In this document: one piece after another, positions 1 to 9,404 of the stretch
How the letters are laid out: each line of letters starts with the position of its first letter
Numbering within the stretch: the first letter of the stretch is position 1
Assembly: GCA_037447655.1 (NCBI GenBank)
Contig: JBBHKE010000065.1
Span: forward strand, 1 to 64,000
Length of the DNA stretch: 64,000 nucleotides
Source: Zygnema cylindricum
Lineage: Eukaryota; Streptophyta; Zygnematophyceae; Zygnematales; Zygnemataceae
Reading direction: 5' to 3'
Program-made: the position numbers and the translations under genes
The notes under the pieces: generated by a model
Seen by the model: the letters and a program-made list of their open reading frames with translations, nothing else
Databases searched by the model: none
What the model was told of the DNA's origin: nothing

Positions 1-470
1 CTTCTCGCTCCATTGGGTCCCTCTGTCTTTCCTCCTCTCTCTATTTTGTTTGCTTTGTCGAACTCCTCTCCTTGATATCCGCCTGCCCCCTCTTTCCTTC
101 GTCCCCTCTTCCCCCCTTTCACCTCCCACGCCCTCGTCAATCTTGGCTCCCCCCGCTCCCGTCCTTTGCTTTTGGCCCTTTTTACTTTCTTTGCCCTTAC
201 CCGTATCTGCCCCTAGAGTCCATTTACATTTTTTTAACACCAATTCACGTGTGATGTTTTTAAATAGGGTGCAATTCGCATGACCATTTCTTTTCACAAC
301 GAAACAATTTGTGTGCAATAAGTAAGACCAACTCTTAAAATTGACTTTATCCTAAAACAGACTCAAACCTTATAAATGTCTTTACTCTAAAATAGAAGCA
401 AATCACACTATTTGTGGTGACTATGGACAAAGCACTGCCTGAATAAGTTTCAGAATCTCGAGCTAAAAAA
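1..470. other. Pyrimidine-rich non-coding stretch
   Basis: The first 230 bases are C/T-rich with no purine-rich interruption, like a low-complexity tract or a pyrimidine-rich 5' leader. The rest is AT-rich. Short open frames exist on the plus strand but consist of Pro/Leu/Ser runs that follow from base composition. I see no domain and no repeat partner elsewhere in the window. Confidence 0.5.
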
Positions 471-477
471 TAGCACA

Positions 478-600
478 TAGTAAATAGTAAAATAGTAAAC
501 TATTTAAGTAGTGAAGTAGTAAAGTAGTAAAATAGTAAAATAGTAAAATAGTGAAGTAGTAAAATAGTAAAATAGTAAAGTAGTGAAGCAGTGAAAGCAG
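478..600. repeat. Degenerate 8-bp tandem repeat (AGTAAAAT-like)
   Basis: About fifteen imperfect units of an octamer of the type AGTAAAAT/AGTGAAGT run head to tail. The array decays into GCAGTGAAAGCAGC at its right edge. It is a simple microsatellite with no coding potential. Confidence 0.8.
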
Positions 601-1076
601 CAAACAGGGCAATGTCGACATTACTTAGATGGCTCATTTTGTGTGTGGTTTTTTTTTTTTTTTTTTTTTGGAGCTTTATTACGAAAGTGTTATGTTAGAC
701 CATCTGAGTATAAAGGCACGAAGGATACAAAAAGCCAAAACCAAAACAGGAAAAACTCACATGAAAGTAGATAAATGAAAAATGAAAATCTTGACAAAAG
801 ATTCAACACATCAAAAACGGCAAACAAATGAAGGATGCCTAAAACAACAACAACCATAAAACTAACAAAAAAAAAACGCACCAAAAGTAAAACTACCCAA
901 TCAATCACCGACATTTTTGAAAAAGCACTTAAAGAAAAATCGAATTACCAAACCCTAGCTCGGGACATGAGATGAGAGATCCATAACACATCGACGATGC
1001 ATAACAACAATAATATATCAAAGAAAGATTGAAGAAGATTGCACAAAAGACACAAAAAGTCAAGACCTTAGGTTGT
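601..1076. other. AT-rich stretch with poly-T tract, no gene seen
   Basis: A long T run lies near 648-669, followed by A-rich sequence. The open frame on the minus strand (690-914) is Phe/Val/Leu-rich and follows from the A-rich plus strand. I see nothing else here. Confidence 0.5.
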
Positions 1077-1200
1077 TTTTGGAAGGCAGGATTCTCGCCT
1101 TTCTATTGGCGTCTCCGTTTGACAATCCGACAAGTGTGCACGGAGAAAAGATGCTTTAAGTGGCGAAAACAACTTTTAACATTCATAGCGATGAGCGATA
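1077..1200. mobile_element. Truncated MITE, TA-type family
   Basis: This is the right half of the inverted-repeat family found complete at 1297-1515 and 4166-4385. It contains the shared core (GGCAGGATTCTCGCC, ACAAGTGTGCACGGAG) and the inner part of the right arm (AAGTGGCGAAAACAAC), then degrades before the terminal CACGGTG. The left arm is missing. Confidence 0.55.
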
Positions 1201-1296
1201 TTAATCAACGATATCAACACTAATATCACGGCGCAAATAATCACGCTCCTTGTATATACCACCGTTCACGCCCCTACCACGCCAACCGGGCGACAC

Positions 1297-1515
1297 TACA
1301 CCGTGAATCACTATTAGTGTCAATGTTTTTTTCGTTTCTTTAAACATTTTTTCTCCGTACACGTATGTCGGTTTCTAAATCTGACGGTTGCGATTGAAAG
1401 GTACGATTCTCAGCTTCTGATTGACGGTCTGAAATTGAAAATCAGAAAAGAGTGTACGGAGAAAGATGATTTAAGTGGCAAAAAATCATTAACCCTAATA
1501 GCGATACACGGTGTA
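1297..1515. mobile_element. MITE, about 219 bp, TA-flanked, long terminal inverted repeats
   Basis: The left end reads TACACCGTGAATCACTATTAG and the right end is its inverted form, ending GCGATACACGGTGTA. The arms continue about 60 bp inward (TTCTCCGTACAC on the left, GTGTACGGAGAAA on the right). The element is bounded by TA on both sides, as expected for Tc1/mariner-type MITEs. It has no open frame. Its right terminus abuts another CACCGTG end (1514 onward), giving a perfect ACGGTGTACACCGT palindrome. Confidence 0.8.
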
Positions 1516-1543
1516 CACCGTGAATTGCTGTTAGTGTTGCTAT

Positions 1544-2219
1544 TAGGGTGGCCTTCCATTAGCGAAAAAGTGGGGTTTTTTACTGACGGCCGTACCGTAC
1601 CGTTTCGTACAGGTCCGTACAATTTTTTTTTTTTTTCAAGGAAAACATCATTACAGAAAAATTTCCAAGGTTGTAGGCGTATATTAGGACCGTCGGATGC
1701 TATTACACTTTTTATCCGAAACGCCACGTCACTAACCCCTACAGTTTGTTAAGACCGTGCAAAAGGGAGGACAATTCTCGAAGACTGAACGTGTAGAAAT
1801 AGACCGCGTGGAAAAGGTAAAAAAAAATCCACGATGTGCGCGCGCGTATATGCGTACACGTCGCATGGGTCATGTGCCTTCCGCCAGGGTGGCTGCGAAT
1901 CCGCCGAAATTAATCCCGTCACGCTCCCACCATCCAAGTTGCCGCCGCCTTCTTGTCGTTGCGTTTTGAAATTTTGGGTAGTACATTTAATGCCCTCTGT
2001 ACGAATCATTAATTACCTCCGCTCGTACAGATATTGCGTTTAGACTTTGCATTTTAAGATTCTTTCAAGATTTTAAGCAACTTATATTAACCTACGTGTT
2101 ACCAACCAGAATGAGCCACGCAAATAAAAAGTGGTTTACTGTCGCGACATAATGGAAGGCACGCCCTTCAATAAAATTTTCCGTACAATTACTGAGACGC
2201 CTAATGGAAGTCCACCCTT
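1544..2219. mobile_element. Non-autonomous inverted-repeat element, about 676 bp
   Basis: The left end TAGGGTGGCCTTCCATTAGC at 1544 is matched in inverted orientation by CGCCTAATGGAAGTCCACCC at 2199-2218, with about two mismatches in 22 bp. The interior holds a poly-T run and a purine/GC-rich part, but no transposase-like frame. It is most likely a deletion derivative of a DNA transposon. Superfamily is not determined. Confidence 0.6.
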
Positions 2220-2435
2220 AGGGTGAACCTCCATCAGGCGAAAAGTGGGGTTCATTACTGGAAAAAGTGCATTTTCGTACAGATCCGGCCCATTTTCGTA
2301 CAGGGCCATACTGTTTTATTTTTATAAAACATGATTACTGGAGATTCGTCAAGATTCTCTAAACTTTTGGGCGACAACGTCGACCGTCCGATTATGAGTT
2401 TTCGAAGCAAAAGGTCACTTCGTCCAATGATTCGC
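2219..2435. other. One-ended transposon-like repeat
   Basis: The sequence TAGGGTGAACCTCCATCAGG at 2219 recurs on the minus strand at about 49,058-49,038, together with the following GCGAAA and a downstream CGTACATTTT-like motif. It therefore belongs to a dispersed family related to, but distinct from, the element at 1544-2219. A convincing inverted partner was not found nearby. Confidence 0.4.
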
Positions 2436-2993
2436 TACACCGTGAATCGTTATTAGACTATAGAAATTATTAGTATCAATAATAAATTAGTGTCATTGAT
2501 TCTAATTTGTGTATCAATACCATTGTGAAAAAAATGTTTAATTGTAATTTCTCTATAACGCTGATTTAGGTATACAGAATCCGCCGTCATTAAATATACG
2601 TTAAAATAGGTAGAAGTACAAAATCTGACAATCCGTACCACGTCGCGTACTTTCAGTGTAATTAATCCATAATTCTAATTTGGGTTTGCGAACGCGTTTG
2701 TCGCTAACTCGACTCCACGTTTATTCTAAGCGCAGTTCTGTATGCAACCGACATAAGTTAACTACAATTTCCGTACGATTTTTGGTAATAAAGTACAATT
2801 TTGTACCAGCAAACACATTCCGTACACCACACTATTCATGAAATAAGTACGGTAATTCCATTGACGCTAATTCACAAGAACCGTAATTAACGTCACGGAT
2901 AAAATAGAATCAGTCACTGTATTTCAGGTATCAATGTCAAAATTTTGGGGCTCCGATATGGAGTACATAAGTCTAATAACGATTCACGGTGTA
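2436..2993. mobile_element. 558-bp element with perfect 24-bp terminal inverted repeats
   Basis: Bases 2436-2459 and 2970-2993 are exact reverse complements. The outermost TA-CACCGTGAATCG matches the ends of the smaller MITEs here, so this is a longer member or relative with a different interior. No protein-coding frame is visible. The intact termini suggest a younger insertion than its neighbours. Confidence 0.8.
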
Positions 2994-3430
2994 GTGTCCT
3001 CAAGGAGGACACTAGCCAATCACCGGACGTGTAAAACGTTTACGGGTGGAAAGGTCACGTACGAGCCGCGCGCCATCGGACATTTGCCACGCGCCTTCGG
3101 ACAGGCAAGAATCAAATCCAACGAAAACCACCAAAAAAATTATTTTTTGAAGAATGTGTCGTGACGCCTCCTCCATGATCCGCTGACATCTGGAATTTGC
3201 GGCGCCACGATGAAACACGAATGACAAAACAGCAACCAAAAATACAAAACACGAACGTACAAATTGTACATTCACGTAGTTTAATTTTCGGATGTACGGA
3301 TACAAGTTCAGATATTGTGCTTTTAGAATCTTTGACTGCTCGCCGTCAGAACAGGAACCTACTTGCTTCCAATCGAAAGAAAGCACGTACACGATAGATT
3401 CCATTGCTGACATGACCTGATGGAGAAGTG
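2994..3430. other. Repeat-derived stretch beginning with a 21-bp hairpin
   Basis: Bases 2994-3014 form a 9-bp perfect inverted repeat around AAG (AGTGTCCTC/GAGGACACT). The same AGTGTCCTC/GAGGACACT pair, wider apart, occurs at 48,833-48,870. In both places it is followed by ACATTTGCCACGCGCC or ACTTGCCACGCACG, so both loci carry the same dispersed repeat. The long minus-strand open frame here is not supported by any motif. Confidence 0.45.
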
Positions 3431-3495
3431 AACGAAGTAATACTGCCAGTAAACGTTTCCGGAAGATTACTGTCGGCGCTTGATGGAGAAGCGGC

Positions 3496-3702
3496 GTAAG
3501 TGTATGTTTTTTCCGTCGCTTAAAACAGCTTTTCTCAGACCCATGTTAGATTGTGAATTTGACGGTTGAGATTGAAAGGTAAGATTCTCAGCTTCCGATC
3601 GGCTGCCTGAAATTAAAAATCGGACTAAGTGTGTAGGGATAAAAGATGTTTTAACTTTTTAAGTGACAAAAAAATTAGTAACACTAATAGTGATACACGG
3701 TG
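3496..3702. mobile_element. Degraded MITE, TA-type family
   Basis: It shares the family core (GAAAGGTAAGATTCTCAGC) and the complete right arm ending AATAGTGATACACGGTG. The left arm is eroded: the terminal CACCGTG is absent and only TTTTTTCCGTCGCTTAAAAC remains. Confidence 0.65.
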
Positions 3703-4165
3703 CTGGTTGCAATCCGCCAACCAAGGCGTTAAAGCAAAGAAGGTTGGGGCTGGTTTGGGGTCGATTTTAGCTCGGCTTGGGTTTGTATAGTTTGGTTTGG
3801 GGGCACGTTTTGCCGAAGCAATTTCTCGAAAAGCACGTTGGGTACATACGTTGGGTATGACGAGTATATAGACGCGTATCGGTGATATTCGTACTTTAGA
3901 TGATATTCTTACTTCCGAGCTTTTGGCAGAGGTCGCAATCGGGCACCAAAATCCGTACCCGACCGTTATCCGACCGCCCGCGTCGGATCCGGAACGGATT
4001 CGGGTGCGAACTTTTGGGGGCCGGCCAGATTCGGGCGGGTGATTCACAAAAAGAAAAAAAACCGGGTACGTTCGGCTAAGCAAAAGACGAAAAAATTTGA
4101 AGGTTTTGTACTGTCCATACTATCCAACATTATTGTACTTTGTATTCTTGGTATCATGGAAGGTA
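3703..4165. other. GGGT/CGGGTA-rich low-complexity stretch, no gene seen
   Basis: The stretch contains short G-rich phrases such as TTCGGGTGCGAAC and ATTCGGGCGGGTG, seen again at 4395-4580 (GGGTACGGGCGGGTGCGGG). A minus-strand open frame of about 150 codons reads through these as Arg/Pro/Lys-rich sequence with no recognisable domain. Confidence 0.4.
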
Positions 4166-4385
4166 TAAACCGTGAATCGCTATTAGTGTTAATGTTTTTT
4201 TGCCACTTAAACCATCTTTTCTCCGTACACGATGGTCAGATTATTGATCCGACGGCTGCGATTTAAAGCCAAGATTCTCACCTTCCGATTGGCAGTCTCT
4301 ATGTGAAAATCGGACAAGTGTGTACGGAGAAAAGGTGTTTTAAGTGGCAAAAAAATTGTTAACCCTAATAGCGATACACGGTGTA
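4166..4385. mobile_element. MITE, about 220 bp, TA-flanked
   Basis: This is the best-preserved small copy. The left arm starts TAAACCGTGAATCGCTATTAG and continues through TTTTTTTGCCACTTAAACC to TTCTCCGTACAC. The right arm mirrors it and ends GCGATACACGGTGTA. The arms are about 60 bp and almost fully complementary, leaving a short central core. A transcript would fold into a long hairpin. Confidence 0.8.
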
Positions 4386-4661
4386 ATTCTGTACTTATTC
4401 GGGTACGGGCGGGTGCGGGTAGTCGCTAAAAATCGAGTTTCGGTTAACTTTTATTTTCGTTAGAGCGTATAGGGTACCGGGTAACAATTTAGAAGCGTGA
4501 CATAACCCGGTCGGGTATCGGGCGCTCAGATTTTGGAAAATTAAAATTGTCGGTTTCGGGTATCTAAAATTTTGACTTTTGCGACCTCTGGTCTCAGGCT
4601 TCAGTACCTAGGGTAGTTTGTAGTGTTTCAACGGGTTGGTTTTGTTATACTTAACTTTATT

Positions 4662-4694
<33 letters not shown>

Positions 4695-5710
4695 GGCTTT
4701 TAGACCACCATTGTTGTGTTTTTAGTCCTTTAAGATTTTGGTCTTTTACCTTTGTTAGACATCAATTTTTTTTAGTGACAATCATGTTTTGTACTTTGGG
4801 TTTTTTTTAGGGTTTGATAGTCGTACCATCGCGTTTTTGGAAATAAAATCTATTCTTACCATCGAGCAAAATGATATGAATCCACCGCAAAAGGAATAAA
4901 TATGTGAAACCTAAAACCTCGCGTAGGACAAAATATACAAAATACAAAAAAAAAAAAAAAAAAAAAAAAGAGAGAGAGAGAAAAAAAAATACAAAATATC
5001 TCTGCCTCAGAAGCAATAAGAGGAAGAGTTTCCCGAATTAGATCGTGTGCCTTAATTAGCTCTCTCTCCCATGGGAGTACGGAAGCAAAAATGGATGACG
5101 TCAGCCTCAAAGAATACGGTCACACGAGAAAAATAAGGAGTCCAAAAAGGAAAAAAAAAAGGTGAATGAGGGAGGCCATTTATAAACTAGAGGATGGATA
5201 GGCGAATAAAACAAAAGATTATTTGTATCGTATTTTGTCCTCTCTCTGCTATGACCTGTGGCAAAAAAAAAAAAAAAAGGCAAAAAGGCAATTTTAGGCA
5301 AATCGTTTTTTTTTTTTTTTTTAGGCAATTTGTATCTTGCTGTGTCCATCTTTTCCTAGCACTTCTTTATAAAACAAAGACAGAAAAATTGCTGAATTGT
5401 AAACAAAATTAGACAAATTTGCAGTTAAATTTTAAAATTTCAGCATACATTGTGAAATTACGTCCAGTCTTTATCGGTGAACAGGAGGACGAGATTGTCG
5501 TTATTGTGGTCAAATTCAATTATTTCTTAAAAAAAAATAGATAATTTTTTTACCTTTCTGTTACCGTACTATCAAGCTAAGAATCACTAACTTGGAAATT
5601 CCGCAAAAGGTTATGTGACTTGTCCAAGATTCTGGATTAGACTCAATCGCGGAATTTTCAGAAAACCATTTACCATTTTTTTTTTTCTCTAATTTTATTA
5701 TAATTATTAT

Positions 5711-5756
<46 letters not shown>

Positions 5757-5980
5757 TCTCCAGTTACTAATCCGAAATGCCTAAAGGAAATATCTCTCCA
5801 GCAATACTGTTCGAGTTGCGCTCGATTTTTGGAAGCACATAATTCTCTCAATACTATCCAAATTGTGTGATATAGTTCTCTATTTGTAGGTCTTGGCCTA
5901 AGCTTTCTACCAAGTTTAATACCATTAAAACCATCAATGAAGACCAGTACATTCGGACCTGTCTGTACATCCTGTCAAAA
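4386..5980. other. AT-rich stretch with long homopolymers, no gene seen
   Basis: The stretch begins with CGGGTA-type low complexity. It then contains T runs near 4662-4693 and 5716-5754, and an A run plus (GA)n near 4946-4990. Open frames are Phe-rich or Lys-rich shadows of these homopolymers. I found no repeat partner and no domain. Confidence 0.5.
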
Positions 5981-6049
5981 GTTCTGATTTTTGTCGAGGT
6001 TCCGATTTCTGTCGAGGCTCCGATTTTTGCCGAGGTTCCGATTTTTGAC
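5981..6049. repeat. 18-bp tandem repeat, about 3.8 copies
   Basis: The units are GTTCTGATTTTTGTCGAG, GTTCCGATTTCTGTCGAG, GCTCCGATTTTTGCCGAG and a partial fourth. Because 18 is a multiple of three, the minus strand reads as a six-residue repeat of the KIGTST type in a 77-codon frame (5854-6087). No other sign of a gene was seen. Confidence 0.7.
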
Positions 6050-6706
6050 TTGACAGACACACTTTGGGACCTGAAAACTTTGCCCATACAGCTAAAAATC
6101 TAACAAATTAAAGCCCTGCATATTTGTTTTATTCTGCAATATCTGGGTACTAAATTTTAGCTGATAACTTCCATTAGCCCATCCATCATCACCAGGCCAA
6201 AATGACAAAAAATAACCTTTGTTGTAGGCTTATCATTAAGTGGGATCTCGTCGCACCAATGACATCTACACCTGTATATCTCATATGAACAGGTATAGGT
6301 TGTACATATAGATGTCTGATCCTCACATTATGAGGTGGCAGTTTCCCCCCTCCCATAAATCCTGAATGGATGCCACGTTCCCTCGACTGCCTCGTTGTGA
6401 CCTCCCATTTGCGGCCATTAATCAGATTAGTTATTTAGTCACCGCCTCTTCCCCCAGTGGGAGATTGTTGTGACTGTGGGCGATGCTCCACCTGCATTCG
6501 GGATAGTCTGATGCCCTGAAACTTTTTTTTTTTTTTTCAAGGAAATTCCTTTGTCGCACCGACAAATATGATTTGTCGTATGTCAACCCTTAAGCATCAA
6601 ACATTTAACATCTAACTTCTAAAATTAAAATATCAAACATACAACATTGAACATTAAACATGTGACATAAAGCATAACACATCAAGTATCAAACATCTAA
6701 CATGTC
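6050..6706. other. No gene seen; AACAT-rich low complexity at right end
   Basis: The right end (from about 6590) is a degenerate series of AACATNNAACAT-like words that resumes after the MITE at 6917-7010. The MITE therefore inserted into pre-existing low-complexity DNA. CCCAGTGGGAGATTGTTG near 6455 resembles a copia polypurine tract followed by an LTR start, but there is no pol or LTR partner. Confidence 0.4.
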
Positions 6707-6916
6707 TACCGCGTATCGCTATTAGTGTTAATAATTTTTTCGCCACTCAAAACATCTTTTCTCCGTACACACTTGTTCGATTTTTACATGGAGACCGCCG
6801 ATCGGAAGGTGAGAATCTTGGCTTTCCAACGCAATCGTCAGATCCATAATCCGACAAGCATGAAAAGATGTTTTAAGTGGCAAAAAAAACATTAACTAAT
6901 AGCGATACATAGTGTA
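6707..6916. mobile_element. MITE, about 210 bp, opposite orientation
   Basis: The termini are TACCGCGTATCGCTATTAG and ...AGCGATACATAGTGTA, and the core is the reverse complement of the core at 4166-4385 (GGAAGGTGAGAATCTTGGC). It sits inside an AACAT-rich tract, with TA on both sides. Confidence 0.75.
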
Positions 6917-7567
6917 GCGTCTAACATTCAACATTGACCATTTAAAATTGGCAATCAACCATCAAACGATCAAATATCGAATGTCAAACGTGGCACATTG
7001 TTGAACAAACTTCACGTTCTAAACAAATTCGACGTAGAACTTGGTACATTAAACCATAGTCAAATGCACGAAAACAATTGGAAACTCTTTATGTGGTTTC
7101 TCCCCATGCTATGCATGTAGTAACAACTATTATAGAGTGCGACTTGACCACATATAGCGTTTCCAATTGTTTTTACCCATTTAAACTAAGCATGAAACTT
7201 CTCTTTTCAAACATTGAACAACAAAGGTTAAAAACTTATAAAAAAAAAAGATATTTAGTATCCGAAATTGAACATATTTGACTATGGGACAACAAATATG
7301 GAGCATTGCACATCACCGATTCCATTAAAAAAAAAAAAAAAAAAAAGGAGAAAGTGAAGACAAAGACATAAACATACCCCACCGGGAACAATAAGACAGA
7401 AAAATTTCAAAAGCACAATATATAACGGCTTGACATTACAACTCCAAATCTTGGTTTTCTTTATAATTTTGATGCTTGAAAAAGCAATAATTACCAAAAT
7501 CTCATCCTGTTCTTCAGAATAAGAAATTTACAAATTTGTGACTCATTTTGAATTTTGCCAAATTTAA
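6917..7567. other. AT-rich stretch, no gene seen
   Basis: The AACAT-like low complexity continues to about 7010, followed by AT-rich sequence with an A run at 7327-7346. The open frames on both strands are short and have no recognisable features. Confidence 0.45.
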
Positions 7568-7573
7568 TTTATT
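7568..7573 (-). terminator. Possible poly(A) signal for the 7772-8770 gene
   Basis: The minus strand reads AATAAA about 200 bases past the stop codon of the candidate gene, in an AT-rich context. This is a plausible cleavage/polyadenylation signal by position and sequence only. Confidence 0.25.
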
Positions 7574-7771
7574 GGCATCCAAACTAATTACAATGATCTC
7601 CCCAAAACTATATTTATAAAAGAAACCAAATTCTACATTTCTAAAATGGCATTATAACTCTAATTTCAAATGCCATATTGAAAATTCAAATTGCTATTGA
7701 CAGCAAAAAAGGAAAACCAAAAACTAAAACAAAAATGCACCAAAACTAGATTCTTTCGTTAGAGTAAAATG

Positions 7772-8770
7772 TTATCTCTTTTTATCATCTAGATCTTTCT
7801 GCAATTTCTCTTCACCGGAAAACTCCAAATCCAAAAATTCCAATAAACCGCTTTCTATAATTTGCGCAACAGAACCTCTCTCCTCCACCCTCCCTCCTCC
7901 CCCTCCTCTCTCTCCTGCCTCTCCTCTCTCTCCTCTCTCTCTCAATTGGCTTTCTTGACCAACCGGATTATCCAGAATCCCCGAAGAATCTAATGAACTT
8001 GGTCCAAAATCCTGGCCAAATTCAGATTCCAAAAACCCCATTTCTCTGAAACTTCCGAACATCCTCGATTCCTCGACGTTGTCTGTTTTTAATTTCATTT
8101 CCCCTGAAATGCCACTTGGCAAACCTAATCCCATCCCACTCCTCTCCTCAAAAAAGGGAATCCCGTGGTCTAATTGATCGCCAGCTGGCATCCACATTAA
8201 CTCCGGTGCGTCGTTTCCTCGAGCGTAAGGTGTCACTTCCTCGTTGGTCAAAAAATCATCTGTCTCCCTAGAACTACCTCCTCCTACAGCTTCTCCCCTA
8301 AATTGAGTGCCACGTGGCATTTGCTGACTCAGCATTGGATCCTCTAGACCCGAAAATTCACTGCATGTTATTTGTCTTTCCCCATTGCCACCTGGCGGTC
8401 TCCAATTGGCCGTAGACGAATCGGGAAAGGGTCCCAAAAATGGGTTTTGAGAAAAAGAAGAAGTGGAGTGTGAAGAAGACGAGTCCTGTGAGGAGGAGAT
8501 GATGCCACGTGGCACTCCCTCCTGCAATAAAAAACTGCCAGCTGTCACAATCTCAGGCGCCGACAACAAGCTTCCAGGTGTCCCCGGGACAAGTGAAGAA
8601 CTGCCACGTGGCATGTTTTGTCCTATTAAACCGCCACGTGGTGCACTCTCAGATGCTATCATGCCATGTGACATAATGTCTGACGTCAGCGTATCAGCTG
8701 CTGACAAGGTGCCACGTGTCATATTTTGTCCTTTTATTGCACCGTGTGGCACATGTTCGCGAGGGGGCAT
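7772..8770 (-). CDS. Candidate protein-coding gene, PRG-repeat protein, unrecognised
   Basis: From the first in-frame ATG (8768-8770) the frame encodes about 332 residues; the open frame itself continues upstream without ATG. The N-terminal half carries degenerate repeats of the type (M/V)PRG(T/S), with a longer unit GQNM(T/P)RG seen twice. The middle is Ser/Gly/Pro-rich. A patch of acidic and Gly/Arg-rich sequence (RERGERGEAGERGGGGG) precedes an acidic, leucine-rich tail (GLLEFLDLEFSGEEKLQKD). All nine CACGTG palindromes that create the PRG codons are spaced by multiples of three, which favours real coding constraint. A CT-rich leader and a TATA-like box lie upstream. The protein matches no family I recognise; the acidic tail would suit a transcription regulator, but that is a guess. 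It could instead be a low-complexity open frame. Confidence 0.45.
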   Translation of the reverse strand: MPPREHVPHGAIKGQNMTRGTLSAADTLTSDIMSHGMIASESAPRGGLIGQNMPRGSSSLVPGTPGSLLSAPEIVTAGSFLLQEGVPRGIISSSQDSSSSHSTSSFSQNPFLGPFPDSSTANWRPPGGNGERQITCSEFSGLEDPMLSQQMPRGTQFRGEAVGGGSSRETDDFLTNEEVTPYARGNDAPELMWMPAGDQLDHGIPFFEERSGMGLGLPSGISGEMKLKTDNVEESRMFGSFREMGFLESEFGQDFGPSSLDSSGILDNPVGQESQLRERGERGEAGERGGGGGRVEERGSVAQIIESGLLEFLDLEFSGEEKLQKDLDDKKR

Positions 8771-8832
8771 TCTGCCACGTGTCGCTGTGGTGCCACGTGT
8801 CGCACGTGTGAGCTGTGAGGGAGTACCACGTG
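8311..8832. promoter_or_regulatory. Cluster of nine G-box/ABRE-like CACGTG palindromes
   Basis: Exact CACGTG occurs at 8311, 8506, 8605, 8635, 8713, 8776, 8794, 8803 and 8827, mostly as GCCACGTGGC or GCCACGTGTC. Degenerate relatives (CCACTTGGC, CCACCTGGC, CCAGCTGGC) lie between them. In plants CCACGTGGC and ACGTGTC are G-box/ABRE sites for bZIP and bHLH factors. The cluster lies within the 5' half of the candidate gene and extends just upstream of its ATG, so it may act as regulatory DNA, as a coding repeat, or both. Confidence 0.5.
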
Positions 8833-9083
8833 GCACGGGAGGGACTCCCAGGGAGGGCTCTTCTTGGAGGGCGAGGAGGAAGGAGGAGGCAGCGGAGGTG
8901 AGACGTGACGTGACAGGGACGGGGAGAGGAGAGGGAAGCTTCCCGGAAGGAGGAGAGGAGAAAGGAGCAGGGAGGAGAAGGAGGGAGGGAAGGAAGGAGG
9001 AGGGAAGGGAGGTGGAGGGGAGGAATGAAGATGGAGAGAGGGAGGGAGGGGGATGAAAGAAGAGGAGATATAGGAGAGAGACT
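8833..9083 (-). promoter_or_regulatory. Pyrimidine-rich leader of the candidate gene
   Basis: On the minus strand this is an almost uninterrupted C/T-rich stretch without an ATG, lying between a TATA-like box and the first ATG at 8770. Long pyrimidine-rich 5' leaders are common in plants. The same frame stays open, so an upstream exon or a non-ATG start cannot be excluded. Confidence 0.35.
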
Positions 9084-9093
9084 TTTATTTAAA
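9084..9093 (-). promoter_or_regulatory. TATA-like box
   Basis: The minus strand reads TTTAAATAAA, about 10 bases before the pyrimidine-rich leader begins. Spacing to a start site in the CT-rich leader would be normal for an RNA polymerase II promoter. Support is positional only. Confidence 0.3.
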
Positions 9094-9404
9094 AGTTTTG
9101 TTAAACCAAAAACAACAACAACAAAAAACAAAATAAAGTAAAAATAAGAAAAAAAAAAAAAAAACCAAAAACAACAACAATGTGATCTGTGACTATTTTT
9201 TGGAAATGGATGGAAGATGTGACAAATGTGACCCTTTTTTTTTCAAATTAAAATGCTGACGTCATCATGGATAAAATAATAATAACAAGAACAACGACAA
9301 TAATAATGATAATAATAATAACAAGAATGCGTGAACCAAATATTTTAAAAAGCAAAAAAGGGAGAGGTGCAAAGAGGTGTCGTACTTTTTTGTCTTCTAG
9401 CCGG

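Noticed and set aside
1410-1752. Overlapping 105-codon frames on both strands
   Set aside because: They cross MITE arms and a poly-T run; no domain.
3012-3413. 133-codon minus-strand open frame
   Set aside because: Lies in dispersed repeat DNA also seen at 48.8 kb; no domain recognised.
3625-4083. 152-codon minus-strand open frame
   Set aside because: Runs through G-rich low complexity and into a MITE; no motif and biased composition.
4807-5349. Phe-rich minus-strand frames
   Set aside because: Translations of poly-A and (GA)n tracts.
6450-6480. CCCAGTGGGAGATTGTTG as copia polypurine tract plus LTR start
   Set aside because: No RNase H tail upstream and no LTR partner; a short resemblance only.
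8463-9056. 197-codon plus-strand open frame opposite the candidate gene
   Set aside because: Its PRGT phrases come from the same palindromic CACGTG sites, and the second half is Glu/Gly/Arg low complexity from a purine-rich tract. It starts without ATG context and lacks a promoter.
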